A stretch of 64,000 bases of DNA from Candidatus Micrarchaeota archaeon (lineage in GTDB: Archaea > Micrarchaeota > Micrarchaeia > Micrarchaeales > Micrarchaeaceae), in the NCBI GenBank assembly GCA_028866575.1, contig JAGWHU010000003.1:1-64000 (forward strand). The letters are read 5' to 3'. Below the pieces are notes generated by a model. It searched no databases and was not told where the DNA came from. It saw only the letters and a program-made list of their open reading frames with translations. Below are positions 1 through 7,189 of this stretch, piece after piece; position 1 is the first letter of the stretch, and the number at the start of each line of letters is the position of its first letter. A program made the position numbers and the translations under genes.

Positions 1-1
1 G

Positions 2-85
2 GAGTATACCTTCTCGACAAATAATAAAATGAGAGAGAAGGAACTACTTCTGAAGGCGGTGGTGTACAACAGATTCTTGACGTAA
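2..85 (+). CDS. 3' end of an unidentified gene (partial, uncertain)
   Basis: The frame is open from the first bases of the window to a TAA at 83-85 and encodes about 27 residues ending in VVYNRFLT. It contains an internal ATG at 29. It may be the C-terminus of a gene that starts before the window. A stem-loop follows eight bases later, which fits the end of a transcription unit. The piece is too short to assign a family, and chance openness cannot be excluded. Confidence 0.25.
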   Translation, partial: EYTFSTNNKMREKELLLKAVVYNRFLT

Positions 86-92
86 CTCTCGT

Positions 93-139
93 CAATAGAC
101 AACTACTGAAAAGTGTGCCTAATTTTTCAGTAGTTATTG
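93..139 (+). terminator. Bulged stem-loop between genes, possible terminator
   Basis: The arm AACTACTGAAAA (101-112) is perfectly complementary to TTTTCAGTAGTT (124-135), with an 11-base loop. The stem can be lengthened by CAATA/TATTG across a four-base bulge. It lies between the partial upstream frame and the promoter of the phosphatase gene. A role in ending the upstream transcript is inferred from position only, since there is no long T-run after it. Confidence 0.35.
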
Positions 140-161
140 GACACAGGCGGCGCAAAGCAAT

Positions 162-172
162 GTTTTTATATC
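162..172 (+). promoter_or_regulatory. TATA box of the IMPase-like gene
   Basis: The sequence GTTTTTATATC fits an archaeal TATA box. Its centre lies about 25 bp before the expected transcription start near 193, leaving a leader of about 20 bases before the ATG at 214. Confidence 0.45.
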
Positions 173-213
173 TCCTAAAACAGAAGTAATCCAGTGATAA
201 AAACGTGTTGAAA

Positions 214-1008
214 ATGGACAAGCAGCTTGAGATAAAAAGGGATTTCGCAATAGAAATGGCGAAAAATGCGATGGCGATAATGAGGGGCGAGTTCAAGCCT
301 AAAATGGAGAAAAGCCTGAAAAAGGACAAAAGTTTCGTGACAGAAACCGATCTAAAAATAAACGATATGGTCATATCAGAGGTGAAAAAGAGGTTCCCGG
401 ACCACAGCGTCATTGCAGAGGAGGGCAACTACATTTCCAATAAGGGCGGAAACTACATTTACGTATGCGATCCGCTTGACGGAACCATAGCATTTTCACA
501 CGATACCCCTACATTCTGCTTTTCCTTGTCTTTAGTGGAAAAAGGAAACGGCATGCCCATCATCGGTGTTGCCAATAATTTCGATCGGAGCGAGGATTTC
601 ATATATTCTGCCGTCAAGGGGCATGGCGCTTTTTTGAGCGGCAAGCACATACATGTATCAAAAGACAGCCGGTTAAAGGGCTCTGTCATAGGCCTTGCAA
701 ACTGGACCGGCGCGCAGTTTGATATGACATCATTGTACAAAAGGTTGGTTGATTCCGGCGCCGGGGTGCTCATGCCGGGATCGATAGTCTTCAGCGGGTT
801 AAAGGTTTCCTCTGGGGAATACTCCGTAGCAATACATCCTGCGCGAATGTCCTACGAGACTCCAGCGCTTAAAGTGATAGTGGAAGAGGCAGGCGGCAGG
901 GAGACCGACCTGTTCGGCAAGAATAACATGTCATATGACAAGATAAGGGGCTCCGTACTTTCCAATGGCATACTGCACGATGAGATCGTGGCGCTTATGA
1001 GGAAATAG
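214..1008 (+). CDS. Inositol monophosphatase family protein
   Basis: This 264-residue protein belongs to the Mg-dependent, Li-sensitive sugar-phosphatase superfamily (IMPase, archaeal IMPase/FBPase). Visible motifs are TETDLKIN near residue 45, the metal-binding EE pair at 69-70 and DPLDGT at 86-91. The C-terminal metal motif, usually WDxAAG, reads YETPAL near residue 215, so the third metal-binding Asp is replaced by Glu. Start: the frame also holds a GTG at 205 and a TTG at 208, but the ATG at 214 leaves a normal leader after the TATA box at 162-172. In archaea such enzymes serve inositol-phosphate or fructose-bisphosphate hydrolysis; the substrate here is unknown. The next gene converges on it with a two-base gap. 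Confidence 0.8.
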   Translation: MDKQLEIKRDFAIEMAKNAMAIMRGEFKPKMEKSLKKDKSFVTETDLKINDMVISEVKKRFPDHSVIAEEGNYISNKGGNYIYVCDPLDGTIAFSHDTPTFCFSLSLVEKGNGMPIIGVANNFDRSEDFIYSAVKGHGAFLSGKHIHVSKDSRLKGSVIGLANWTGAQFDMTSLYKRLVDSGAGVLMPGSIVFSGLKVSSGEYSVAIHPARMSYETPALKVIVEEAGGRETDLFGKNNMSYDKIRGSVLSNGILHDEIVALMRK

Positions 1009-1010
1009 GG

Positions 1011-1541
1011 CTACAGCCCATAATGCCCCTTGATTAATTTTGCAACCTCTACCGGAGGGATTCCGGTATTGTCTATGCTGTAAGACTCCACGAAACTTAT
1101 GGGTGAAAAGACGTCGTTCTCCTTTACGAACTCGTCAAATATTCCAATGTCCGTCAATTTATTGTACCGCTTCCTTGAGGGCTCCATTATCCTCCTTTCC
1201 AGTTCCGTCCTCTCGCAGCTCAACCGGACGAAGTGCATGGTGCCTGAATTCCTTTCAACTACGTTTATCAGCTCCTTGACGAACCCGTCATCCTTTCCCG
1301 CGATATTGACTGACGTCAGTATGAGGCCGCTCCTGCCTGCCTTCGCGGCGCTCTCTATGAGCTCAAGCCTGTACTTATCAAACAGCTCCCAGTATCTGCT
1401 GTCGCTTCTGTCGAGCACCGTTTCCAGCAAGTCGAGGGCAAGGTGGTTGTGAAGTATCCTATAGCCCGTCAATTTTGAAAGCTCGTTTGCAACGGTTAGC
1501 TTGCCTACGGCCGGGGGGCCATATATTACAATAAGCTTCAT
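1011..1541 (-). CDS. P-loop nucleotide kinase-like protein
   Basis: This 176-residue soluble protein has a Walker A motif GPPAVGKLT at residues 8-16, followed by a HNHLALDLL segment. That arrangement resembles AAA_18/AAA_33-type small-molecule kinases, shikimate-kinase-like folds and chloramphenicol-phosphotransferase-like proteins. A second basic segment with RRIMEPSRKRYNKL could form the lid. Phosphoryl transfer from ATP is well supported by the P-loop, but the acceptor cannot be read from the sequence. It converges with the IMPase gene (stops two bases apart) and lies head-to-tail with the ilvE gene upstream. Confidence 0.6.
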   Translation of the reverse strand: MKLIVIYGPPAVGKLTVANELSKLTGYRILHNHLALDLLETVLDRSDSRYWELFDKYRLELIESAAKAGRSGLILTSVNIAGKDDGFVKELINVVERNSGTMHFVRLSCERTELERRIMEPSRKRYNKLTDIGIFDEFVKENDVFSPISFVESYSIDNTGIPPVEVAKLIKGHYGL

Positions 1542-1591
1542 GATATGGACTTAATCCTAACTGATATATAAACCATATGTCCTGTTAGCGA

Positions 1592-2512
1592 TCACACGTA
1601 GGTAAGCCAGTTCTCGTACTCCTTTATCTTCCCAGTTACCGCTTTCGTATACTCACCAGCCAGCAGATTGGTTATCCTGCCGGGCCTGCCGGTGCCTATG
1701 CCCCTAGAATCTATCGAGGTTATGGGTGTTATCTCCGCGGCCGTGCCTGCAAAGAAAGCCTCGTCGCACGTGTACAGCTCCTCCTTGTGTATGTTCCTTT
1801 CCACTACGTCTATGCCTATCCTCTTCGCGAGCATCATTATGGATTCCCTCGTGATGCCCAGGAGTATGTCCGCCTCCCTTGACGGGGTAACCAGCTTGCC
1901 CTCCTCCACTATGAAGATGTTCTCTCCGGGGCCTTCTGCAACGTATCCGTCAAGCGACGTGAGTATCGCCTCGTCGGCTCCGGAATATATAGCATCCATG
2001 TTTGCTATTATGGAATTTATGTAATTTCCGCTGGCCTTTGCCTCAGGGGGTAGTATGAGCGAGTTGATCCGCTGCCATGAGGATATCCTGCACCTAATGC
2101 CCCTCTCCTTGCCTTTCCCGAAATAGGCCCCGAAAGGAACCGCTGCAACGAATACGCTTATCCTCTTCCCGTGAGTGCTGATGCCTATGTTGTCATCGTT
2201 GTAGAACGCAAACGGCCTTATGTAGCAGGATTCGAGCCTTGACTGCTTCACGACCTTGATTATCGCGTCCCTTATGTCGCTTTTCGCATATCCTAGCTTC
2301 ATCCCGTATACCTTTGCGCTCCTGAAGAACCTTTTAACGTGATCATCCAGCCTGAATATCGCAGTGCCGTTCTGGGTCTTGTACGCCCTCATGCCCTCGA
2401 ATATGCCGCTTCCGTACTGCATCGAATGCGTGAGTATCGGTACCTTGGCATCCTTGCTCTTCACCATCTTTCCGTCAAGCCAAAAATAAGCGCCTTGATT
2501 CTTTTTTGCCAT
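1592..2512 (-). CDS. ilvE: Branched-chain amino acid aminotransferase (class IV)
   Basis: This 306-residue fold-type IV PLP enzyme carries out the last step of Val/Leu/Ile synthesis by transferring amino groups from glutamate to branched 2-oxo acids. Evidence: HSMQYGSGIFEGMRAY near the N-terminus, the PLP lysine in EAKASGNY (Lys159 from the chosen start) and the phosphate-binding GPGENIFIVEEGKL segment. Length is normal for IlvE. The frame could be extended eight codons to an ATG at 2536, but the TATA box on this strand (around 2541-2551) predicts a transcript starting near 2519, so the ATG at 2512 (MAKKNQ) is chosen. D-amino-acid aminotransferase or 4-amino-4-deoxychorismate lyase are the related alternatives; the length and motifs favour IlvE. 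Confidence 0.88.
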   Translation of the reverse strand: MAKKNQGAYFWLDGKMVKSKDAKVPILTHSMQYGSGIFEGMRAYKTQNGTAIFRLDDHVKRFFRSAKVYGMKLGYAKSDIRDAIIKVVKQSRLESCYIRPFAFYNDDNIGISTHGKRISVFVAAVPFGAYFGKGKERGIRCRISSWQRINSLILPPEAKASGNYINSIIANMDAIYSGADEAILTSLDGYVAEGPGENIFIVEEGKLVTPSREADILLGITRESIMMLAKRIGIDVVERNIHKEELYTCDEAFFAGTAAEITPITSIDSRGIGTGRPGRITNLLAGEYTKAVTGKIKEYENWLTYV

Positions 2513-2540
2513 ATAGACACCAAAGAGATAAAGCAATTAA

Positions 2541-2556
2541 GTTATATAAAATATTC
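2541..2556. promoter_or_regulatory. Shared AT-rich TATA region of divergent ilvE and ogt
   Basis: TTATATAAAATATT lies between the divergent ilvE (start 2512) and ogt (ATG 2568). Read on the minus strand it sits about 27 bp before position 2519; read on the plus strand it sits about 25 bp before the ogt ATG. One short AT-rich block may therefore position TBP for both genes, with a leaderless ogt message. Confidence 0.4.
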
Positions 2557-2567
2557 TAAGTGATCCG

Positions 2568-2870
2568 ATGGCCAGGGGCGGCATTCTCAAGGAATTGGAA
2601 AGGTACGGCCTTACGAAATTTCAGAAGGACGTGCTTGTAGCCACGATGTCGATAAAGAAGGGAAGGACGATGACGTACAAGGCTATGGCGGCAAAGGTCG
2701 GGCACAAAAGGGCATACAGGGCGGTTGGGACAGCACTGAAAAAGAATCCATTGCCGATAAGGATTCCATGCCATAGGGTAATCAAGAGCGATGGGACTGT
2801 TGGAAACTACAACAGCGGAGGCAAGAAAAGAAAATTAGAACTTCTTATGGCAGAAGGAGCTATAAAGTAA
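2568..2870 (+). CDS. ogt: Methylated-DNA--protein-cysteine methyltransferase, minimal form
   Basis: This 100-residue suicide enzyme would remove alkyl groups from O6-alkylguanine in DNA. It has the active-site motif IPCHRVI with the acceptor Cys68, preceded by the DNA-binding wHTH segment MTYKAMAAKVGHKRAYRAVG with the Arg finger. It lacks the N-terminal RNase-H-like domain of E. coli Ada/Ogt and is close to a bare catalytic wHTH domain. The Cys is present, so it is not an ATL protein, where Trp replaces it. The ATG at 2568 directly follows the TATA box expected for a leaderless transcript. Confidence 0.85.
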   Translation: MARGGILKELERYGLTKFQKDVLVATMSIKKGRTMTYKAMAAKVGHKRAYRAVGTALKKNPLPIRIPCHRVIKSDGTVGNYNSGGKKRKLELLMAEGAIK

Positions 2871-2874
2871 ATAC

Positions 2875-2888
2875 CGCCCGAAGCAGGC
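2875..2888 (+). repeat. Left copy of a 14-bp direct repeat flanking an AT-rich patch
   Basis: CGCCCGAAGCAGGC occurs here and again at 4004-4017. With the preceding ATAC/ATAG the match is 17 of 18. The two copies bracket the AT-rich Doc-VOC segment, so they could be relics of an insertion, although the repeat is short. Confidence 0.4.
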
Positions 2889-2936
2889 AACAGGATGAGA
2901 AGTCCCACGCCCGTTTGTTTTGGACATGGATTTCAC

Positions 2937-3296
2937 CTATTTAATTATTTTTCTAAATAATTTTCTAAGTTTATCATAACTTATCTCATTTCTTGCACAT
3001 TTATAAGCAAGCTTCTCAAGCTCAAGCTTTGACGCTGTGAAACTTAGTTTATTTAATGCTAGATATGTAGCTGTAGTTGCAAAGGCTGTTCTTTTATTTC
3101 CAGCCAAAAATGGATGAACGGTAATAATATCATGTAAATAGGTAGCAGCATTGTCTATATGGTTTGGATTATTGAATACCTTTTCAACAATGTACTCAAT
3201 ATTCCCACGAGATAGCACAACATGTTCCTCTTTTGTTACCTTAACCACTTCCTTATTGATTTCTAGAATATCATCAATAGTCGGAAAAAGTGGCAT
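2937..3296 (-). CDS. Doc/Fic-family toxin-like protein with altered metal residue
   Basis: This 119-residue protein has the Doc-type motif HPFLAGNKRT at residues 61-70, with the catalytic His61 and the NKR anion-binding part. Doc enzymes phosphorylate EF-Tu/EF1A, and related Fic enzymes transfer AMP. The position that normally carries the Mg-binding Asp/Glu (HxFxD/E) is Ala65 here, which may weaken or change catalysis. Its length and helical pattern fit Doc. A small overlapping reading frame directly upstream could encode its antitoxin. A GAGGAG ribosome site lies six bases before the ATG. Base composition is clearly more AT-rich than most neighbours, suggesting transfer. Confidence 0.75.
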   Translation of the reverse strand: MPLFPTIDDILEINKEVVKVTKEEHVVLSRGNIEYIVEKVFNNPNHIDNAATYLHDIITVHPFLAGNKRTAFATTATYLALNKLSFTASKLELEKLAYKCARNEISYDKLRKLFRKIIK

Positions 3297-3417
3297 CTTT
3301 TCTCCTCATTCGCTCAGTTCCTAGATTAACCAGAAGATCGTAGTACTTCTTGAATTGCTGCTTGAATGTCGTTCTAAATAATTTCTTAGATGCATATGGC
3401 ATGCTCATCAATAACAT
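3274..3417 (-). CDS. Small basic protein overlapping doc, candidate antitoxin
   Basis: This 47-codon frame (ATG at 3417, TGA at 3274-3276) precedes and overlaps the start of the Doc-like gene by 23 bases in another frame. The product is strongly basic in the middle (KKLFRTTFKQQFKKYY, then ERMRRKD). The doc ribosome site lies inside it, so translation of the two could be coupled. Upstream on this strand there are AT-rich TATA-like boxes around 3425-3455. It resembles no antitoxin family I recognise. Position and overlap are the only arguments; it could equally be the remnant of a longer Phd-like gene. Confidence 0.3.
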   Translation of the reverse strand: MLLMSMPYASKKLFRTTFKQQFKKYYDLLVNLGTERMRRKDATFSDY

Positions 3418-3472
3418 TAGGTAATATAAGCCTATAAATCTTACTGACATTAAATTTATTAAAGAGGATTTG

Positions 3473-3898
3473 ATGGATACAATTAAGTCAAATAGGGTGG
3501 TGATTGAACTACATGTTCCTGATTTTAAGAAAACTAAGGCTTTTTACAAAAAGTTGGGTTTTGAAGTGGTTAGCGAAGATCCAATAGGTAAAGAATTAGG
3601 TTATCTAGTAATGAGACTTGGAAAAACTTTTCTAAATTTTTATGGTGGGGACTCAAGAGTTTATAAACACACATTCTTCAAAGAGTTTCCTAAAAACACT
3701 AGACTAGGATATGGGGTAGAAATAACGATCATTTTAGATGATATTGAAGGATACTATAAATCAGTATTTCCAAAAGTAAAAAACAATGTAGTACAACCGC
3801 TCATAACAAAGAGATGGGGCAAGAAAGACTTCAGATTAGCCGATCCTTTTGGTTTTTACCTTAGATTTACAGAGCCTGTTAATTGGCTTAAGTCCTAA
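3473..3898 (+). CDS. VOC-family protein (glyoxalase/bleomycin-resistance fold)
   Basis: This 141-residue protein has the paired beta-alpha-beta modules of the vicinal-oxygen-chelate superfamily. IELHVPDFKKTKAFYKKLGFEVV forms the first module with a possible metal His, and FRLADPFGFYLRFTEP ends the second with Glu. Members act as glyoxalases, dioxygenases or antibiotic-binding proteins; the substrate is not readable. The frame also has a TTG at 3470, but the ATG at 3473 follows an AGAGGA ribosome site at good spacing. The gene is AT-rich like the adjacent Doc-like gene and unlike the host average, so it was probably acquired with it. Confidence 0.75.
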   Translation: MDTIKSNRVVIELHVPDFKKTKAFYKKLGFEVVSEDPIGKELGYLVMRLGKTFLNFYGGDSRVYKHTFFKEFPKNTRLGYGVEITIILDDIEGYYKSVFPKVKNNVVQPLITKRWGKKDFRLADPFGFYLRFTEPVNWLKS

Positions 3899-4003
3899 AT
3901 GGCATAGAAAGAAAGGCATCGTACCTGCCATGCTAACGCCCCTACCGGGCATCAAAACTAAGCATTATCTTTAGACGTCAAATTAAGCAAAATAAGCCTA
4001 TAG

Positions 4004-4017
4004 CGCCCGAAGCAGGC
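4004..4017 (+). repeat. Right copy of the 14-bp direct repeat
   Basis: Second copy of CGCCCGAAGCAGGC, paired with 2875-2888. It sits between the arms AAGCCT and AGGCTT, so it may instead be part of an RNA hairpin at the end of the VOC transcript. Confidence 0.4.
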
Positions 4018-4139
4018 TTTATCGTTTCTGTACATAACCGAACACCTGATGACAAAGTCCAAACCATTCGACGACAAGCTTCCCGGATCTCCAGACGCAG
4101 GCGCTGTCCGTTTTGCTCATAGTCCTACCTTAAGCATTA

Positions 4140-4169
4140 GCCGGCCAGAGCATTTAGCTCATGGCCGGC
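4140..4169 (+). other. Strong GC-rich stem-loop
   Basis: GCCGGCC (4140-4146) pairs with GGCCGGC (4163-4169). Inside, GAGC (4148-4151) pairs with GCTC (4157-4160) around an ATTTA loop. It lies 37 bp beyond the stop of the wHTH gene, which reads toward it from the right, so it may act as that gene's transcript end or be part of an unrecognised structured RNA. There is no T-run in either direction. Confidence 0.4.
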
Positions 4170-4205
4170 ATCTTCCCTAAAACCCTAACCTATTCACCCA
4201 AGCCT

Positions 4206-4604
4206 TTATCTATATAGCGAAATCCTGTTGCTTACGATGCTTGCCTGCCTTCCATCGTCCCCGCTCCGCATGTTGTTTAGGAACGAATTGCTGAATTCCG
4301 TGACTATCTCGTTCCTGCTCCCCTTTATGGTGCCTAGCTGGGACAGCCCCTGCTTTGTAAGGCATAGCGGCTTCCCGTGCTCTGTCTTGTTGGCGAATTC
4401 CAACAATCCGGAATCCTTGAGCCTGTTGAGGCAGTACCATATCGAGCTCTTCGAGAACCCGTATTCCTCGTTTATGTAATCGACGAAGCTTGATGCGGTG
4501 TCTATCGTATCCCTGTCTATCTCGAACATCAGAAGTTGCTCTCTCCTGCTGAGTTTTGATTTACTGAACTCTACCCTATATATTTGCGCCACATAAACAC
4601 CCAA
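4206..4604 (-). CDS. Winged-helix DNA-binding protein
   Basis: This 132-residue protein has a winged helix-turn-helix in the middle: FVDYINEEYGFSKSSIWY as the helix-turn-helix, followed by LNRLKDSGLLEF and the KPLCLTKQGLSQLG wing. The layout is typical of small archaeal MarR/PadR-like regulators. The C-terminal 40 residues are polar. Start: the listed TTG at 4604 gives the whole protein, and an ATG at 4529 (MFEIDRDT) is preceded by an AGGAGA site. A TATA-like ATATATAGGG lies inside the longer version, so the shorter 107-residue start is a real alternative. No target can be named. It faces away from the glycosyltransferase pair to its right. Confidence 0.6.
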   Translation of the reverse strand: MGVYVAQIYRVEFSKSKLSRREQLLMFEIDRDTIDTASSFVDYINEEYGFSKSSIWYCLNRLKDSGLLEFANKTEHGKPLCLTKQGLSQLGTIKGSRNEIVTEFSNSFLNNMRSGDDGRQASIVSNRISLYR

Positions 4605-4906
4605 AGATTTAGAAATTTTTTGAGATTTATGCAGCGACAGGGTGTGTATTTGGTGTCATTACAAACCTGTATGCACAAACGCCTATGCTACCTATAAACA
4701 AAGAGAACTGCTTCATTAGCCACTTTTGTAGCATGTGCATGGGTTTTACACCAACCTGCCTAGATATTCTAAACCAATACTTTGTTGTACGAAATAGTAT
4801 AAAAACCTTTTGTATCAAAAAAGTTCCTTTAATATCGGAAATCCCTGGTGTCGTCAGGGCCTGTCCTCAATATGCATATATATCTTGTTGCCCAAGTCAT
4901 TTTCAT
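4605..4906. other. AT-rich intergenic interval before a glycosyltransferase
   Basis: This 300-bp stretch is richer in A and T than its surroundings. It contains the TATA box ATATGCATATATATC (about 4869-4884) that fits a leaderless start at 4907. A 63-codon minus-strand frame (4627-4818) has a TATA-like TTTTTATACTA inside it but no recognisable family. I see nothing else. Confidence 0.45.
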
Positions 4907-5638
4907 ATGCTGGATTTCGTTATGGTAGTTCCGACCCTAAATGAGGAGGGATACATAGGCGAAATGCTCAAAAGCGCCGACAGGAAACTATCCGGGATGT
5001 TCAGGAGCTACAGGATTGTAGTGGTTGACGAATCTTCCAGGGACGCGACCACGAAGATAGTGGAGCAATTCATGGAAAAACACAAATCCGTGGCGCTCAT
5101 AAGCGGGAGGCATCCCGGAAACAGGGGGCTTGACGTCAAATACGGGATGTCAAGATACGAGTCTAGGGCCTATTTTTTCATAGATGCTGATCTGGAGCCC
5201 AGCCTGCCCTACCTTGATAATGCGATGAGGCATTTCAGGAGAGGGTGCGACGTAGTAACAGGCTCGAAGTATGCCAACGAAAGGATTGCGAAGCGCCCAC
5301 CGCTTAGGACTATGGTCTCGAAAAGCTACAATCTGCTCATAAACATAATCTTCAACGACAGGATAATGGATCACCAGTGCGGCTTCAAGCTGTTCAGCAG
5401 GAGGGCATTCAAAATAATAAACAGGGTATCGCGGGAAAGGCACTGGGTATGGGACACCGAAACACTGCTGATAGCGCGCTACAACGGGCTGAAGGTCTGC
5501 GAAATACCCATACTGATGAAGGAAAGGAAATGGTCGGAAAGGACGCCGCTTAAAAGGCTCATCAAGGACATGACGGAATTCACCATAGGGATAGCCAAAT
5601 TGTTTTACAGGTTCAGGATACTCAAGGAATACTCATGA
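4907..5638 (+). CDS. Family 2 glycosyltransferase
   Basis: This 244-residue GT-A fold transferase uses a nucleotide-sugar or prenyl-phosphate donor at the membrane face. Visible motifs: MVVPTLNEEG at the N-terminus, VVVDESSRDAT and the DxD motif in FFIDADLEPS. It has no obvious C-terminal membrane helices, so it resembles soluble DPM1-like enzymes. The reading frame extends 74 codons upstream, but that part has no family resemblance. The TATA box at about 4870-4884 predicts a transcript starting close to the ATG at 4907, which is chosen. Its stop overlaps the ATG of the next gene (ATGA), so the two are translationally coupled and probably work together on a lipid-linked sugar. Confidence 0.82.
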   Translation: MLDFVMVVPTLNEEGYIGEMLKSADRKLSGMFRSYRIVVVDESSRDATTKIVEQFMEKHKSVALISGRHPGNRGLDVKYGMSRYESRAYFFIDADLEPSLPYLDNAMRHFRRGCDVVTGSKYANERIAKRPPLRTMVSKSYNLLINIIFNDRIMDHQCGFKLFSRRAFKIINRVSRERHWVWDTETLLIARYNGLKVCEIPILMKERKWSERTPLKRLIKDMTEFTIGIAKLFYRFRILKEYS

Positions 5639-7179
5639 GGCAAAGCAAATCCCCAAGCGTAAACAGGTACCTTCTAATTTTGGTTATCCTGTCAACGGCA
5701 TACTTCGGCTACTGGATCATGCTCGCGCACTACAAGTACGTCAACTACCAGTCCTCGTTCTTCGACATAGGCGGCTGGGTGTACGTGATGTACCAGCATG
5801 TGCACGGCATAACGATGGGCCCAATGCAATACCTCGTGTTCTTCGCTCACCTGTCCCCGATAATGCTGGCAATGGTGCCGATATTCGCAATATACCCGCA
5901 CGCGATTACTCTCACTGTGGCGCAGGACGTGCTCCTAGCGCTTACCGCGGCGCTCGCCTATTTTGTAGCCCTTGACATATTCAAGAGCAGGAAGATAGGA
6001 TTCGCCTTCGGGCTTGCGATGCTCATAAACTCGGGCATACGCGGTCTTGCATACTACGATTTCCATCCGGAGGCATTCATACCGTTTTTCTACATACTCT
6101 CTTTCTACTTCTACTACAAGTGCAGGAAGAGGTATTTCATCCTCAGCTATGTGCTCCTTTTGAGCGTGATGGAAACAGCATATGTCGTGGGCATAACCCT
6201 TCTTGTCGGGCTTCTTATGTTCGAATTGCTCTACAATGCAAGGAAAGACGGGATCGACAACGCCAATTACAGGAAAAGGCTGGGGCTTATCCTGATAGGC
6301 ATAGCGTTGACGGTCGTAGTTGCGATACTTTACAGGGGTGCAGCTGTATACATCACGCAGACATACGCCACTACTAGCACGTATGCGGTGCCTCCAGTAA
6401 CGCGTCTGATAAACTACATAACGATACAGGTCAAGACACTTGCGAATCCGTCCGTTGTAAGCTACAAGGCAGGCCCGATATACGGGCTTGGCGGGATAGA
6501 CCTGTCAGAGATATTCCTTGGTTTCGGCATAACATCTTTGTCGAATCCCATTATGAGCCTGGTTCTGTATTCGCCATGGCTATTCGAGGTGTTCATACTC
6601 CACAACTGGACCTTCCTGATATTCTCCGCACAGTACTTCGGCTATGTCGTCGGGGCTAGCTACGTGTCGGCGATACTGGGATATCTTATACTTGACAAGT
6701 ACAAGGGGAGGATATCGCACGCATTGAGGATGAATGCGAGGAGCATGGAAATACTCGTCCCCGCGAGCATCGTGATACTCTCGTTCATGTTCTCGCTGCT
6801 GTTCCTGTCGGAAGTATATACGCCGTTGGTGTTCCAAAGCTATCCTGGGGTAAATTACACCCAAATAAACGGCGCGCTGTCAATGATACCCAACAATTCC
6901 AGCGTAATGACGCAGACGACAATAGCGCCGCACCTGGCATACATGCGCAACCTTGAATTCGCGCCCACGCTCAACGTGAGCGGGCCGATACCTACGAAAG
7001 TGACAGTGTACTGGTTTGTGCCCGAGTACATAGTAATAGACAAGAACCTGCCCACGTACTACTCGGAATTCTCCAGCAATGCGTTCAACGTATATTCGTA
7101 TATGGGCGACAACTACACCGCATTGTACAACGGCTCCGGGCTATACATATACAGGCGGATCGGCTCCAGCGGCACGTAG
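5635..7179 (+). CDS. DUF2079 polytopic membrane protein (GT-C-like)
   Basis: This 514-residue protein has about 9-11 membrane segments and belongs to the DUF2079 family, whose members have a GT-C-like layout. Family signs are the early FFDIGGW (Asp44) after the first helix and the loop YDFHPEAFIP (His144, Glu146). The C-terminus after the last helix, from about residue 410, is an exported domain with NNS, NVS and NYT sequons. It overlaps the upstream GT2 gene by four bases. A pairing of a DPM-like GT2 with a GT-C-like enzyme is what one expects when the first loads sugar on a lipid phosphate and the second uses it outside; that is inference. Confidence 0.75.
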   Translation: MRQSKSPSVNRYLLILVILSTAYFGYWIMLAHYKYVNYQSSFFDIGGWVYVMYQHVHGITMGPMQYLVFFAHLSPIMLAMVPIFAIYPHAITLTVAQDVLLALTAALAYFVALDIFKSRKIGFAFGLAMLINSGIRGLAYYDFHPEAFIPFFYILSFYFYYKCRKRYFILSYVLLLSVMETAYVVGITLLVGLLMFELLYNARKDGIDNANYRKRLGLILIGIALTVVVAILYRGAAVYITQTYATTSTYAVPPVTRLINYITIQVKTLANPSVVSYKAGPIYGLGGIDLSEIFLGFGITSLSNPIMSLVLYSPWLFEVFILHNWTFLIFSAQYFGYVVGASYVSAILGYLILDKYKGRISHALRMNARSMEILVPASIVILSFMFSLLFLSEVYTPLVFQSYPGVNYTQINGALSMIPNNSSVMTQTTIAPHLAYMRNLEFAPTLNVSGPIPTKVTVYWFVPEYIVIDKNLPTYYSEFSSNAFNVYSYMGDNYTALYNGSGLYIYRRIGSSGT

Positions 7180-7189
7180 CAATCCTATT

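Larger units (their letters stand above)
3899..4205. other. Gene-poor interval with repeat copy and GC-rich hairpin
   Basis: I see no credible reading frame here. The interval holds the second copy of the 14-bp repeat, which lies in the loop region of an AAGCCT/AGGCTT inverted repeat (about 3995-4018), and a strong hairpin at 4140-4169. TAAGCATTA occurs twice (about 3958 and 4131). Confidence 0.5.

Noticed and set aside
4046-4110. CTGATGA followed by possible boxes in the 3.9-4.2 kb interval, as a C/D guide RNA
   Set aside because: No D or D' box at the required 12-base spacing.
4627-4818. 63-codon minus-strand frame with a TATA-like box near its start
   Set aside because: The TATA-like box would start transcription well inside the frame, the product has no recognisable pattern, and the plus-strand extension in the same place is equally unconvincing.
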